Of a stretch of DNA of 64,000 bases, positions 19,101 to 27,201 are shown piece by piece. This DNA is from Actinoplanes cyaneus (lineage in GTDB: Bacteria; Actinomycetota; Actinomycetes; Mycobacteriales; Micromonosporaceae). The notes below the pieces were generated by a model that saw nothing but the letters and a program-made list of their open reading frames with translations, ran no database searches and was not told the origin of the DNA. How positions within the stretch are numbered: position 1 is the stretch's first letter; every line of letters begins with the position of its first letter. The stretch covers positions 1-64,000 of the forward strand of contig NZ_BOMH01000041.1 in the NCBI RefSeq assembly GCF_016862095.1. Direction: 5' to 3'. Made by a program: the position numbers and the translations under genes.

Positions 19101-20839
19101 CCGAGCTCCCGGGTGCGGATCTGTTCGGCGAGCTCGACGACCAGCGTCTCCCGTGCCCGCCACAGCCGGGTCTCCTCGTGGCTGCGGCACCAGTCCAGCA
19201 GCGCGCGGCGCAATTCCTCGTCGACGTCGAGGATCAGTGAGCCGCTCGCCGGGTCGGTGTCGGTGTCGGTCCAGTCCTGCCGGGCCAGCTCGGCCAGCAC
19301 CGCCGCCGCGTCGGTGCCCGCCGGCAGCGCGGGCGCGAGCATGAACTCGTCGAACCGGCCGAGCAGTGCCACGGCCGGCAGGCAGGCGAGCAGCTCGGGG
19401 CTGAGCCGCTTGACGATGCGCGCCTCGACGTAGGCGAGCCGGCCGGAATCGCGCAGCGCGTCGGCGGTGATGCTCTTCTCGGCCACCCACCACTGCCGGT
19501 AGAGGGCCAGGTCGTACGGGCTGAAGCGGCGCTCCCGCGGGTCCGGCTCGCCCCGCTCCGGTGACAGCTCGAGCACCAGCTCGACCAGGTCCGGCGTCAT
19601 CCGGTCGGAGCCGTCCGGGCGGGTGAGGAAGGTCAGCGCCTCGGCCTGCCGGAAGCCTCGCGCCGGTAGGATGGTCATACCGTGCCACTCGGGCTGCCGC
19701 GGGTGCAGGCGGCGGCGGCCGGACAGCAGCACCCGCACCCCGGGCACCGCCGCGTGCACCCGGCCGAGCAGGTCGAACATCATGTCCACCGCGGCGTCCG
19801 GAGCATCCGCCGGGTCCAGGCGTGACAGTTCCTCGCAGGTGTCGAGCATCAGCAGTACGGGCCGGCCGAGCGCCGTGAGCAGCGCGGCGAAGCATCGCAC
19901 CGCCTCGTCGACCGGGCCGCCCGACGCGTTCGCCGAGCGGGCCGCGGCGTAGCAGTCCATCAGCGCCTGTTCGCCGGCCGCGTCGTCCGCCTCGGCGGCC
20001 AGCTCGTCGGCCAGCTCGACCAGCAGCTGCGCCGGGCTGCCCGCCGGGTACGCCGGGCTGACGTGGTCGAAGTCGACCCGCGCGGCGGCGATCCGGGTCA
20101 GGCCGTTCTCCCGGGTGAAGCCGCCCGCGGTCACGTACCTGATGAACGAGGTCTTCCCGGTTCCGCCGGGACCGACCAGATGCATGGCCCAGGCGGTGCC
20201 GTCGTCGCGGCGCAGCAGGTCACGCAGGGCCGCGGCCCACTCCGGGCGCGGCTGGAAGTCACGGAGTGCCTTCGCGTCGTCGCTGCGGCGATTCGCCAGG
20301 TGCAGCAACCGGTGGGCGGCGTCGATGGCGTCCCGCAGCGGGACGGCCGCGATCGGTTCGGCGGTCTCCGCCGCCGTGATCAGATCGGCCGCCGCGGTTC
20401 GTTGATCGGTCCGGCACAGGCTGCGAACCATACCGAGGAAGGCCAGGTCGGGTCGGTGCTCCCGGTCCGCGCGGGCGATCTCGACCCAGTACTCCATCAC
20501 CGGGGCGAACGGCAGGTCGAGGACCGCCTCGGCGAGCCGGTCCGCGATCAGCCTGGCCTGCGCGACGACCGCCGGCCCGCCGAGCTCGGCCACGGCCGCC
20601 CGCAGCTCGTCCGCCTGCCGGTCGGGCGGGGACCAGAACTCCACCATGGCCATGCGCTCGGGGCGCAGCGCACCGCTGCGCTGAGCACGTCGCTGCTGTT
20701 CCGCGTCGGCGATGAACGTGCTGAGCCGTTCGCCGAACGGCGTGGCCGGCGAACCCGGCACCGGGAAGCCGGCCACCTCCGCCGCCTCGCCCGTCCAGTA
20801 CGGCAGCAGGGCGAGCCAGAGCATGGCCGGGTCGCTCAC
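16184..20839 (-). CDS. Large P-loop NTPase (1551 aa) of the protease-associated operon
   Basis: Starts at GTG 20839, overlapping the CHAT gene stop by four bases. Residues 1-215 are helical and unassigned. A STAND-like ATPase follows: Walker A GPGGTGKTS (223-231), Walker B PVLLMLDTCEEL (327-338), sensor strand VRVLLSGRRRL. Residues from about 560 to 1180 are a long run of helical repeats, as in TPR or similar superhelices. After a beta-rich region, the last 110 residues (ADLIVLQV, then LRFAVRCMDAGTRNVLLATES and a helix) resemble the end of a CHAT-type domain without catalytic residues; that likeness is weak. It probably acts as the sensor or switch of the operon. Confidence 0.85.
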   Translation of the reverse strand: MSDPAMLWLALLPYWTGEAAEVAGFPVPGSPATPFGERLSTFIADAEQQRRAQRSGALRPERMAMVEFWSPPDRQADELRAAVAELGGPAVVAQARLIADRLAEAVLDLPFAPVMEYWVEIARADREHRPDLAFLGMVRSLCRTDQRTAAADLITAAETAEPIAAVPLRDAIDAAHRLLHLANRRSDDAKALRDFQPRPEWAAALRDLLRRDDGTAWAMHLVGPGGTGKTSFIRYVTAGGFTRENGLTRIAAARVDFDHVSPAYPAGSPAQLLVELADELAAEADDAAGEQALMDCYAAARSANASGGPVDEAVRCFAALLTALGRPVLLMLDTCEELSRLDPADAPDAAVDMMFDLLGRVHAAVPGVRVLLSGRRRLHPRQPEWHGMTILPARGFRQAEALTFLTRPDGSDRMTPDLVELVLELSPERGEPDPRERRFSPYDLALYRQWWVAEKSITADALRDSGRLAYVEARIVKRLSPELLACLPAVALLGRFDEFMLAPALPAGTDAAAVLAELARQDWTDTDTDPASGSLILDVDEELRRALLDWCRSHEETRLWRARETLVVELAEQIRTRELGEISTAQLLCTLRLARPAGAVVLWEQVEGRTTEPADWRWIERVCPRLLGVIAEPPGVPEGDDGLAGNVLLGAAVRATALAAAARTGRELDRAGEWRAIRASLSGRAGDVADRLDIRAGLGEIAAGELPERLGDVTVLLRRAARFPGKLDGGVAAAIEAVADGNPAEAGRSELVASVREWQTITADPVVDATLRVCLARLDGDRCPLRTTDERAVRRTATHRSRWADWLAPPSGLLRLYLFQARQAHENGGPLLALPLPAWEAEAQAHRGWVDADRLLSQCLALRLGHGTVPAEHLERMLSYATARLRDPARLRLHTSIRPLFVTVSHGLFMLGAPHRARLLLEQRLAAIRQARAAGWRIEAGAARAALIDLARRMRDRAVMYAVADEDRAGRAWIAAALIDGDPPPRDTPEDGASPWRWHRRWQATSVNPGSGLALVPEPPDLTAAGDDPLLAGLLSGDAAEVAAVGGGPGTARLTAWSLTHERGLPQPSGDDVLTTVRPLLAAARPEELGRLGKALLDRVPPLCVALIALELGEQRALRDPRGAYALLELAAACAEARNPVLALQAVTLRALALVHTGEPPARAAAKAAVLSLNTAYERMREHLPAPEELPEWASLVEADTSPPAWAGWLARIRVAVAGLARARGLPGPVAPARADGSVELYPAAFGVHAPRELTETAATELTPVPRVGWRVQLAWVRKAVRAAVNPRITFRITPRSRQLTISVDGVPADWLATGGGTGDGSLRRRILTPRASGTVELGPGDEVPDLPPSMREAFRAPGKSRLVTRLLVNPSDQVRFWEAEIMDRLGVAPRETAAGWYRPWNRTGEPPHRPGPQRVVRLVGEPVRTRAVFQTGPPEVTRRTPEEIAALGADLIVLQVAVTAESAGGAPVRDVDALRFAVRCMDAGTRNVLLATESTATVQQWIAERSAALDARGTAPTPLELVDLARDLRCELAGDSAQHAVLFLTEGEDA

Positions 20840-23163
20840 GATCGGCTCCACACGCCGCTGCACCACTCGGCCAGCAGCGCCTCGTCGTTGTCGGCCTCCA
20901 GGACGTGCTCACCGTTCTTGACGATGCGGCGCAGCAACTCGAGGGAGAAGATCTTCTCCTTCTCCTCGTCGCCGATGTCGTCGTACTGGCGCTGTGCGAG
21001 CGCCCGCCATTGCTCCTCGGCCTGGGCGTGGGCCCGTACCGTCCACGCCTTGGCCAGTTCGCCGGTGCTCTCCGTCGGGCTCATCAGCAGGGTCCGCCAC
21101 GCCGCGAGGTGACAACCGTCGCCCCGGCGTTCGGCCATCTCCGGAAACAGCAGCAGCTCGGCGGTGGTCGCGTACCGGCTGCCGAGAAACGCTCGGGTCA
21201 GCCGGGACTCCCCGCAGGTGGAACGCTGCGCGGGGTCCTTCGTGAACATCACCACCGGGATCTTGTACGTGTTCTCCGACGCCCTCTGCTGCATCGCCCG
21301 CAGCCCCGCCGCGTCCAGCATGGCGCTCAGATAGTCGAAGGGGGCGTCGAAGCGATGGAGGTTGTCGATCAGGATCATCGGCCCCAGGTCGTCGGGGAAC
21401 ATGTCCGGGTGCTCCCGGTGGACGTCCCGCAGCAGGGCCAGCAGGTCCTCGCGCAGGTAATCACCGAGGTCCTCGGCGCTGAGATCGTCCGGGTCGGCGT
21501 CGCCGGCCAGGTTGCGCAGCCGCCGGGCCAGCGAATCGGTCTTCGAGCGGACCCGTTCGGTGATGGTGTCCCGCTGGGGCTGGGGCACCTCCTCCCACAA
21601 CGCCTCGACCACGGTGCTGCGGAACCCGGCGCCGAGGCCCAGGCACGCCCGGGTCTTCGCGATGGCGGTGACGATCTCCAGGGCGAACTGGGCCGCGTTG
21701 CGCGGCTCGCGTCCGCGGGCGAACGGGCCGACGACACACGGGATCCGCCCCGCCCGCAGGCCGGCCGCGGCGAACTCGTCCAGCAGCCGGGTGCCGCCCG
21801 GCCGTTCCCGGCCGCGTGCGGCTTCGGCCAGCAGGATCGCCAGGTCCCGGCGGGGATCGAGCAGATCCGTGAGCAGGTCGAAGAACTCGTCACGACCGTA
21901 GAAGACCGGCCGGAGCATGAACCCGAACCTGGTCATGAACTGCCGCAGCTTCTCCGTCCGGCTGACGTCGACGACCTGGAAGCCCACGCCGACGGAGGGG
22001 CCGACGAAGACCGCCGGCAGAGCCCAGTCGAGCGGGCGGTCCTCCGCGCTGCCCAGCCGGTAGGCCGCCGCCATGCGCGCCGCGGCCGTCGCCCGGGCCA
22101 GCGGGCGCCCTTCGAGGACGGCCTGGGCCAGCGCCCGCGCGAAGTCACGGCACGCGAGATGCGAGATCCGGCCGGTCATCGCCACGACGACGGGAATGCC
22201 AGCAGCCACCAGCTCCGCCGCCATCGGGTTCGCACCCTCGCCCTCGGACGGCTCGCGGCGGTGCCGGGCCGGCTCCGTGTAGCCGAGCTCGCAGGCGCTC
22301 AGGATCACCATCAGCGGTGGCCGCTCACCCTGCCGCAGCGCCCACGCCAGCTGCGAGCCGTCGACCGCCTCGGCGCCGTCGGCCCCGGCCCGCTGCCCAC
22401 GTTCGGCGCGCAGATCGACGGTGCTGCGGCCCAGTTCCGGACGCCAGCTGCCGTGCCCGATCAGGTGCACCACGTGCGGCGTGAACTGCCGGCACTGATC
22501 GGCGAGCGTGTTGAGGGTCAGCTCCGGTCTCACCCGTACGTCGAGCAGGCCGTTGCCCTGGTGATGGCCGCGGATCACCCCCATCACCTCGGTGCCGGCC
22601 CGGATCTGCGCGTCGTGCAGCCGGCTGCCGACACCGAAGAGCAGGCGCGGCACCTCGACGATCGGCTCGGCCGCCCGGGTGGACCCGGATGCCGCCACCT
22701 GCCGCAGGATCAGGACCGGCCGGGCGGTGTCCAGCGCCAGGAAGGTGCGCGCCTCCCCCCGCTCGTGCAGCAACTCCCAGTGGTGCCGGTGCAGATCGGT
22801 GTCGTCCGCGGCGAAGTCCAGGACGATCTCGGGGAACTCCGCGGTGTCGAGCAGCGCCCGCAGTGCGTCCCATTCGTCCTCGCCGTCGCCGAGCAGGGAG
22901 TCGAGCAGATGACAGCCGTAGGTGATGGCATCGGAGGCGTCCGGTGAACGGTCACCGCAGCCGAGGACCAGGTCGGTCAGGGAGACGAAGGTAGCGGTGT
23001 CGGTCCGCGGGTCGCTGTCCGCGGGAATCGGCCACCACCGGTCCCCTGCCACGCCCGCCGGCATCGTGCGCTCGTAGAGCGTCCCGGAGTCGGCGCCCAC
23101 CACGACCGTCCAGCCCGGATCCTCCGGTGACCGCGTGCGCCGGGCCGTGACCACGATCCTCAC
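20836..23163 (-). CDS. CHAT-domain caspase-like protease fused to a degenerate NTPase-like domain
   Basis: 775 aa, GTG start overlapping the metalloprotease stop. Residues about 110-400 are a CHAT domain: the WELL strand (HHWELLHERG), the catalytic His in HLIGHG (H237) and catalytic Cys in VILSACELG (C291), then AGIPVVVAM and the closing AYRLGSAEDRPLDWALPAVFVG. Residues 420-640 look like an AAA/STAND ATPase (FYGRDEFFDLL to the Walker B strand PMILIDNL), but the Walker A equivalent GRERPGGT has Gly in place of Lys. So protease residues are intact and nucleotide hydrolysis is doubtful. CHAT proteases are known from gasdermin and CRISPR-linked (Craspase) defences; the target here is unknown. Confidence 0.88.
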   Translation of the reverse strand: MRIVVTARRTRSPEDPGWTVVVGADSGTLYERTMPAGVAGDRWWPIPADSDPRTDTATFVSLTDLVLGCGDRSPDASDAITYGCHLLDSLLGDGEDEWDALRALLDTAEFPEIVLDFAADDTDLHRHHWELLHERGEARTFLALDTARPVLILRQVAASGSTRAAEPIVEVPRLLFGVGSRLHDAQIRAGTEVMGVIRGHHQGNGLLDVRVRPELTLNTLADQCRQFTPHVVHLIGHGSWRPELGRSTVDLRAERGQRAGADGAEAVDGSQLAWALRQGERPPLMVILSACELGYTEPARHRREPSEGEGANPMAAELVAAGIPVVVAMTGRISHLACRDFARALAQAVLEGRPLARATAAARMAAAYRLGSAEDRPLDWALPAVFVGPSVGVGFQVVDVSRTEKLRQFMTRFGFMLRPVFYGRDEFFDLLTDLLDPRRDLAILLAEAARGRERPGGTRLLDEFAAAGLRAGRIPCVVGPFARGREPRNAAQFALEIVTAIAKTRACLGLGAGFRSTVVEALWEEVPQPQRDTITERVRSKTDSLARRLRNLAGDADPDDLSAEDLGDYLREDLLALLRDVHREHPDMFPDDLGPMILIDNLHRFDAPFDYLSAMLDAAGLRAMQQRASENTYKIPVVMFTKDPAQRSTCGESRLTRAFLGSRYATTAELLLFPEMAERRGDGCHLAAWRTLLMSPTESTGELAKAWTVRAHAQAEEQWRALAQRQYDDIGDEEKEKIFSLELLRRIVKNGEHVLEADNDEALLAEWCSGVWSRS

Positions 23164-24527
23164 CAGCTGTCACTTCGCAGGTCGGCAAGGACGGACTCGG
23201 CCGCCGCGGCGATGCCCTTGGCGATGGCGGCCGGCGCCGAGGTGCGTACGCGGGTGGGCCCGCACCGGGGCACCAGCTCCAGCATCCGGCGGTTCACGGT
23301 GGCGATCCGGTCCGGCGCCGGCCCCTCGGGGTCGGCGGCCAGGACGAACCAGGCCAGCGTCCCCCCGGCTGCGCAGAGCCGCGCGGACTCGGGGCGGCGC
23401 CGTGGCAGCGGCTCGGCCCGCGCCAGCAGGGCCTGCCGCCAGGAGAGTGCCGTCTGCTGCCAGCCGGCCGTGGCGAGGCCGATGCGGCGCAGGCAGGTCG
23501 TGCCCAGCGGCAGGTCGAGCAGGGCCTCGGCCACGCCGGTTCCCAGCGAGACCAGGTCCCGGGCCCGTGGATGGCGGTCGAGCAGCCTGGCACGCGTTCC
23601 GGTGACCGGGTCGGCGACACCGAGCCGGCTCGCCACCGCGTCGGCGAGCAGCCAGCGCACCAGCGGCGGCGGGTACCGGCCGGTCGACGGCCCGGGCGCG
23701 AGCAGGGTGTCGTCATCGGCCAGCTCGAGCTCGGCCACCGACCACGCCGGCGCGCTGCCGGCCAGCACGACGGCGAACGCGTCCGCGAACAGCTCCGCCG
23801 ACCAGCGCGCCCAGCGCGTGCGCTCCTCGCGGCCGGCGCCGGCCCGGTCCACCGCCTGCTCTGCCGCCGTGACCAGGCTGTCCACGGCGTCGCCGGCCCG
23901 GAACAGCTCCGCGTGCACGTGGTGGCCGGCCTCGTGGACGGCCAGGATCAGCCACCACGGCCGGGTCAGCACGGCGACCGGCAGGGTGATCGTGGCGATC
24001 GGCATCCGGGCGGTCCAGGTCGCGACCATCTCGTCGGCGGGGGCCTTGAGCTCCCACGGCACCTCGGCGCGGGCGAGGGCGGTGGGCACGTCGACGTCGG
24101 CGACGGCGGTCAGCGGCACCGGCGGCACGTCCGCGCCGCCGGCGGCGGTGAACACCTCGTGCCAGCTGCTGCGGACGATCTCGTCCGCCGCGGCGAGGGT
24201 ACCGGCGTGCGGGCTGCGCGCGTACTGGTCCAGGCGGTCGGCGTACCAGCGCCAGAACCGGCGGATCCGGACGACGCGCAGGTCGGCCCGGCGGCACTCG
24301 GTGTAGACCTCGCCCTGCGCCCGTCCGGTCGTCTGGTCCAGCAGCCACTCCCGGACGCCGAGCAGGGCGGCCGTGGTGACCTCCTCGATCGCCTGGAGGT
24401 GGTCGCCGTGCCGGTCGTCGGCGTCATGCCGGCGTGTTGCCGACACCCAGGTCAGAATCTCGTTGCGCAGGCCGTCGAGTTCCCCGAGGGAATCGTCCAG
24501 CCGAATTCGCGTCATGGTGTCCCGCAC
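23160..24527 (-). CDS. Predicted zinc metalloprotease (HEAGH), first gene of the operon
   Basis: A 455-aa soluble protein. The motif AVHEAGHHVH (His198, Glu199, His202) is a gluzincin/HExxH zinc site, and Glu245 in WSAELFADAFAVVL, 43 residues on, is a good third ligand. Around it the sequence is helical and fits no peptidase family I can name. The start is probably GTG 24527, because a -10-like TATGGT ends six bases upstream (leaderless); an ATG four codons in is possible. Its stop overlaps the CHAT gene. With two predicted proteases in one operon, a proteolytic relay is possible (inference). Confidence 0.8.
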   Translation of the reverse strand: MRDTMTRIRLDDSLGELDGLRNEILTWVSATRRHDADDRHGDHLQAIEEVTTAALLGVREWLLDQTTGRAQGEVYTECRRADLRVVRIRRFWRWYADRLDQYARSPHAGTLAAADEIVRSSWHEVFTAAGGADVPPVPLTAVADVDVPTALARAEVPWELKAPADEMVATWTARMPIATITLPVAVLTRPWWLILAVHEAGHHVHAELFRAGDAVDSLVTAAEQAVDRAGAGREERTRWARWSAELFADAFAVVLAGSAPAWSVAELELADDDTLLAPGPSTGRYPPPLVRWLLADAVASRLGVADPVTGTRARLLDRHPRARDLVSLGTGVAEALLDLPLGTTCLRRIGLATAGWQQTALSWRQALLARAEPLPRRRPESARLCAAGGTLAWFVLAADPEGPAPDRIATVNRRMLELVPRCGPTRVRTSAPAAIAKGIAAAAESVLADLRSDSW

Positions 24528-24846
24528 GCCGCGACCATAGGGTCACCCGGACAGGGGAATGACGTCCTGTTTGTGCGTTGCCCAGTCCCCCGACAATCAG
24601 TTCCGCACTTCAGTGGTCGCCATTTCGGGCCATCCGTGACGACTATGAGACAGCAATTGCCTCGTCATCCCGGTAAAACACAGGTCCCATGCAATTGCGG
24701 CCCGTCCGCCGGGTCGCCGATGACCTTGCGGGCACGACGGAATGGACGAACTATGGCCACATGCGGCTCGTATACGCCATCATGAAGACCCACGGGACCG
24801 GCGGGGCGCCATCCGGCATCGTCGATCGGCCGAGCGGAGGGCATTC
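24528..24846. promoter_or_regulatory. Divergent promoter region of the protease/NTPase block
   Basis: A 319-bp gap between oppositely directed genes, clearly richer in A and T than its surroundings. Minus strand: TATGGT at 24534-24539 is a likely -10 for the metalloprotease gene. Plus strand: TATACG at 24771-24776 is a possible -10 for the STAND genes, giving a leader of about 65 bases. I see no strong palindrome and no credible gene inside. Confidence 0.45.
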
Positions 24847-27201
24847 ATGATCCGACGACTCGAAAGCCGCTCGATCATCGATCTTCGCGCCAGACATGGA
24901 GTTTTCTCACGACGTCTCGTGGACGTGGTCATTGCAATTTGCATGGTCACCGGATTTGTTCTCACGATGATCCGGATGGTGCACGCGCCGAGCCTGGCCC
25001 GGTGGTCGATGGCGGCGATGGTCGTCTCGACGACCGCAATGATCCTCATCATGGTCGGGCCCGAGCGGAAACGGTTACGGCGATCGTGGCGGGGACGTGC
25101 GCGCCGCGATTACCTGGCGCCCTCCGAGCTGGCCGCCCTGCCCCCGATCTTCGTGGGTCGCGCCAGGGAGAAGCAGGACCTGATCGATTTCCTCACCACG
25201 CGCACCGGGGACGCCCCGCCCGTCGCCGTCCTGGTCGGCCCGTACGGGATCGGCAAGTCGTCCCTCGCCGCGGTGGTCGCGACCGAACTCGCCCAGCGGT
25301 CGATCGGCGGCACCCTGGTCGCGGACCTGAGCCGGCGGCGCGGCCCGGACGGAGCCGACCGCAGCGACGACGACATCGTCGACGACGCGCTCAAGGTGCT
25401 GATCACGGGTTTGAAGTCGGCGCGGGAGCAGGTCGCCCCGACCGTCGACGCCCGCGTCGGGCAGTATCACGCGCTCACCCGCAAACACGGCGCGATCATC
25501 GTGCTCGACGACGCGGACACTGCCGAGGTGATCGCCCGGCTGCTGCCGGCCTCGCCCCGGTGCCCGGTCATCGTGACGACCGCCGACCCGGGGTTGACCG
25601 AGAACAGGTCGTGGCGATCGTTCCCGCTCAAGCCGCTCGGCGAGGAGCAGTCGATGGAGTTGCTGCGCAAGCTGATCTCGGCGACCTGGACCAATGACGA
25701 CGAGACCTGCCGCCGCATCGCCACCGGCCTGTTCGGCCACCCCAACGCCATCCGGCTCACCGCCACGCAACTGGCCTGCCGTGAGGACTCCGGGGTGGAC
25801 GCGTTGAGCCGGATCTACGCCGACCCGGCCACCGAGCTGTCGGCCCGGCGGCTGCGCCGGCGCGAGCAGCCGGTCACCACGCCGTGGGCGCCGACCTTCA
25901 ACGTGGCCCTGCAGGTCAGCTACAACCTGCTCGGCGACGAGGAGAAGCTGGGCCTGCGCATGATCGGCTACCTGGACCGACCGGCCTTCCCGGCCTGGAT
26001 GCTGTCGAGCCTGCTGGACGCCGACAGTGCGCAGGCCACCCGGGTGCTGGACCGGCTCTCGGTGGCCGGCTTCCTGACCCGGACCAGCGCCGACGCGGTG
26101 GGCGTGCCGGTGCTGCGGGTCAACGAGGACGTGCTGCACTTCGCGCGCAGCAAGTTCGAGGAGGACAGTCGCGCCTCGGATCGCAGCCGCCTCGACGACC
26201 GGATCCGCACCCGCAAGGCCGACCGCAAGCAGACCGACGTCCAGGCATGCGTGGCCACCGCCCGCCGGCAGATCGCCAGGGGGGACGTCGACGGGGCGCT
26301 CGGCACCGCCCGGCGCGCGGTGGATCTGGCACGCGAGGACGACCGGGAGAGCCATCACGCCGACGAGGGTCTCGCCCTCGCCACCCTGGCGGAACTGCAC
26401 ATGGAACTGGGCGCGGCGGGGCCCACCCACGACCTGGCCACCGCGGTGCTCGACCGGCGGGAACGCAACGGCGCCGTCGCGTGGCAACGGGCCCAGCGCT
26501 GCGCTGCCCGCCTGGCCCGCCGTACCCGTCGGCGCCAGGACGCCCTCGACCTGCTCGTGCCGATCGTGGACACCGCGAACGCCGCCGACCCGGGCGAGGC
26601 CGAGGAGTTGGTGCTGGCCCTGCTGGAGATGGTGGTGCTGGACAGCCAGGGCGGCCCCGAGGACCAGAGCCGGGCCTGGCGGAACCTGAAGTGGGCCACC
26701 CGGGTCTGCGCCGGGCTGCCGGACGAGGGAGTGGTCCTGCAGACCTATCTGTGCCGCACCCGCAGTTACATCCTGCAGGCCGCCGGGAAGCTGGACGCGG
26801 CGGAGCAGGCGCTGGTGGAAGCCGAGCGGTGGGCGCTGCGGCGCGCCGAGCGGCTGAGCCTGGCCTGGACCGCGTACCGGCGGGCCATGCTGTTGCGGGC
26901 CGGTGACGACCCGGCGACGGCGACCCGGCACGCCCGGGAGGCACTGCACGCCTTCGGCGACATGGGACATCGGTACGGCCGTGCTCGCGCCGCCCGGCTG
27001 CTGGGTGACATCCATGCCGACGCGCTGAACGCGGAGACCGAACCGGCGGCCGAGCCACATCGGCAGCGCGCGGTCATGTGCTGGATCGAGGCCCGCGACG
27101 GCTTCACCGCCTGTGGCGACCTCGCCGAGGCGGCCGAGGTGAAAGCGCTGCTGGACAGCATGGTCCCGGATCGCAGGCCGACCCTCGCCGGGCAGGCATG
27201 A
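24847..27201 (+). CDS. Membrane-anchored STAND NTPase with helical repeats (784 aa)
   Basis: Starts at ATG 24847 after GCGGAGGGC. Two membrane helices (about 25-44 and 53-70) are followed by an Arg-rich linker and an NB-ARC-type ATPase: FVGRAREKQDL, Walker A GPYGIGKSS (131-139), Walker B GAIIVLDDAD, then a winged-helix-like section (QVSYNLLGDEEKLGLRMIG). Residues from about 440 on are helical TPR-like repeats. The layout, membrane anchor then STAND switch then repeat sensor, fits a receptor whose oligomerisation is triggered by a ligand. It overlaps the next gene by four bases and is divergent from the protease operon. Confidence 0.86.
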   Translation: MIRRLESRSIIDLRARHGVFSRRLVDVVIAICMVTGFVLTMIRMVHAPSLARWSMAAMVVSTTAMILIMVGPERKRLRRSWRGRARRDYLAPSELAALPPIFVGRAREKQDLIDFLTTRTGDAPPVAVLVGPYGIGKSSLAAVVATELAQRSIGGTLVADLSRRRGPDGADRSDDDIVDDALKVLITGLKSAREQVAPTVDARVGQYHALTRKHGAIIVLDDADTAEVIARLLPASPRCPVIVTTADPGLTENRSWRSFPLKPLGEEQSMELLRKLISATWTNDDETCRRIATGLFGHPNAIRLTATQLACREDSGVDALSRIYADPATELSARRLRRREQPVTTPWAPTFNVALQVSYNLLGDEEKLGLRMIGYLDRPAFPAWMLSSLLDADSAQATRVLDRLSVAGFLTRTSADAVGVPVLRVNEDVLHFARSKFEEDSRASDRSRLDDRIRTRKADRKQTDVQACVATARRQIARGDVDGALGTARRAVDLAREDDRESHHADEGLALATLAELHMELGAAGPTHDLATAVLDRRERNGAVAWQRAQRCAARLARRTRRRQDALDLLVPIVDTANAADPGEAEELVLALLEMVVLDSQGGPEDQSRAWRNLKWATRVCAGLPDEGVVLQTYLCRTRSYILQAAGKLDAAEQALVEAERWALRRAERLSLAWTAYRRAMLLRAGDDPATATRHAREALHAFGDMGHRYGRARAARLLGDIHADALNAETEPAAEPHRQRAVMCWIEARDGFTACGDLAEAAEVKALLDSMVPDRRPTLAGQA

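Noticed and set aside
16220-19240. A 1006-codon open frame on the plus strand
   Set aside because: It is the reverse of the large NTPase gene; its translation is Gly/Arg/Pro-rich without domains, and the minus-strand frame has the P-loop and start/stop overlaps.
24742-24846. A longer N-terminus for the 784-aa STAND protein
   Set aside because: The added residues are Arg/His-rich without a ribosome site, while ATG 24847 has GGAGG and is followed by a sensible membrane-anchored protein.
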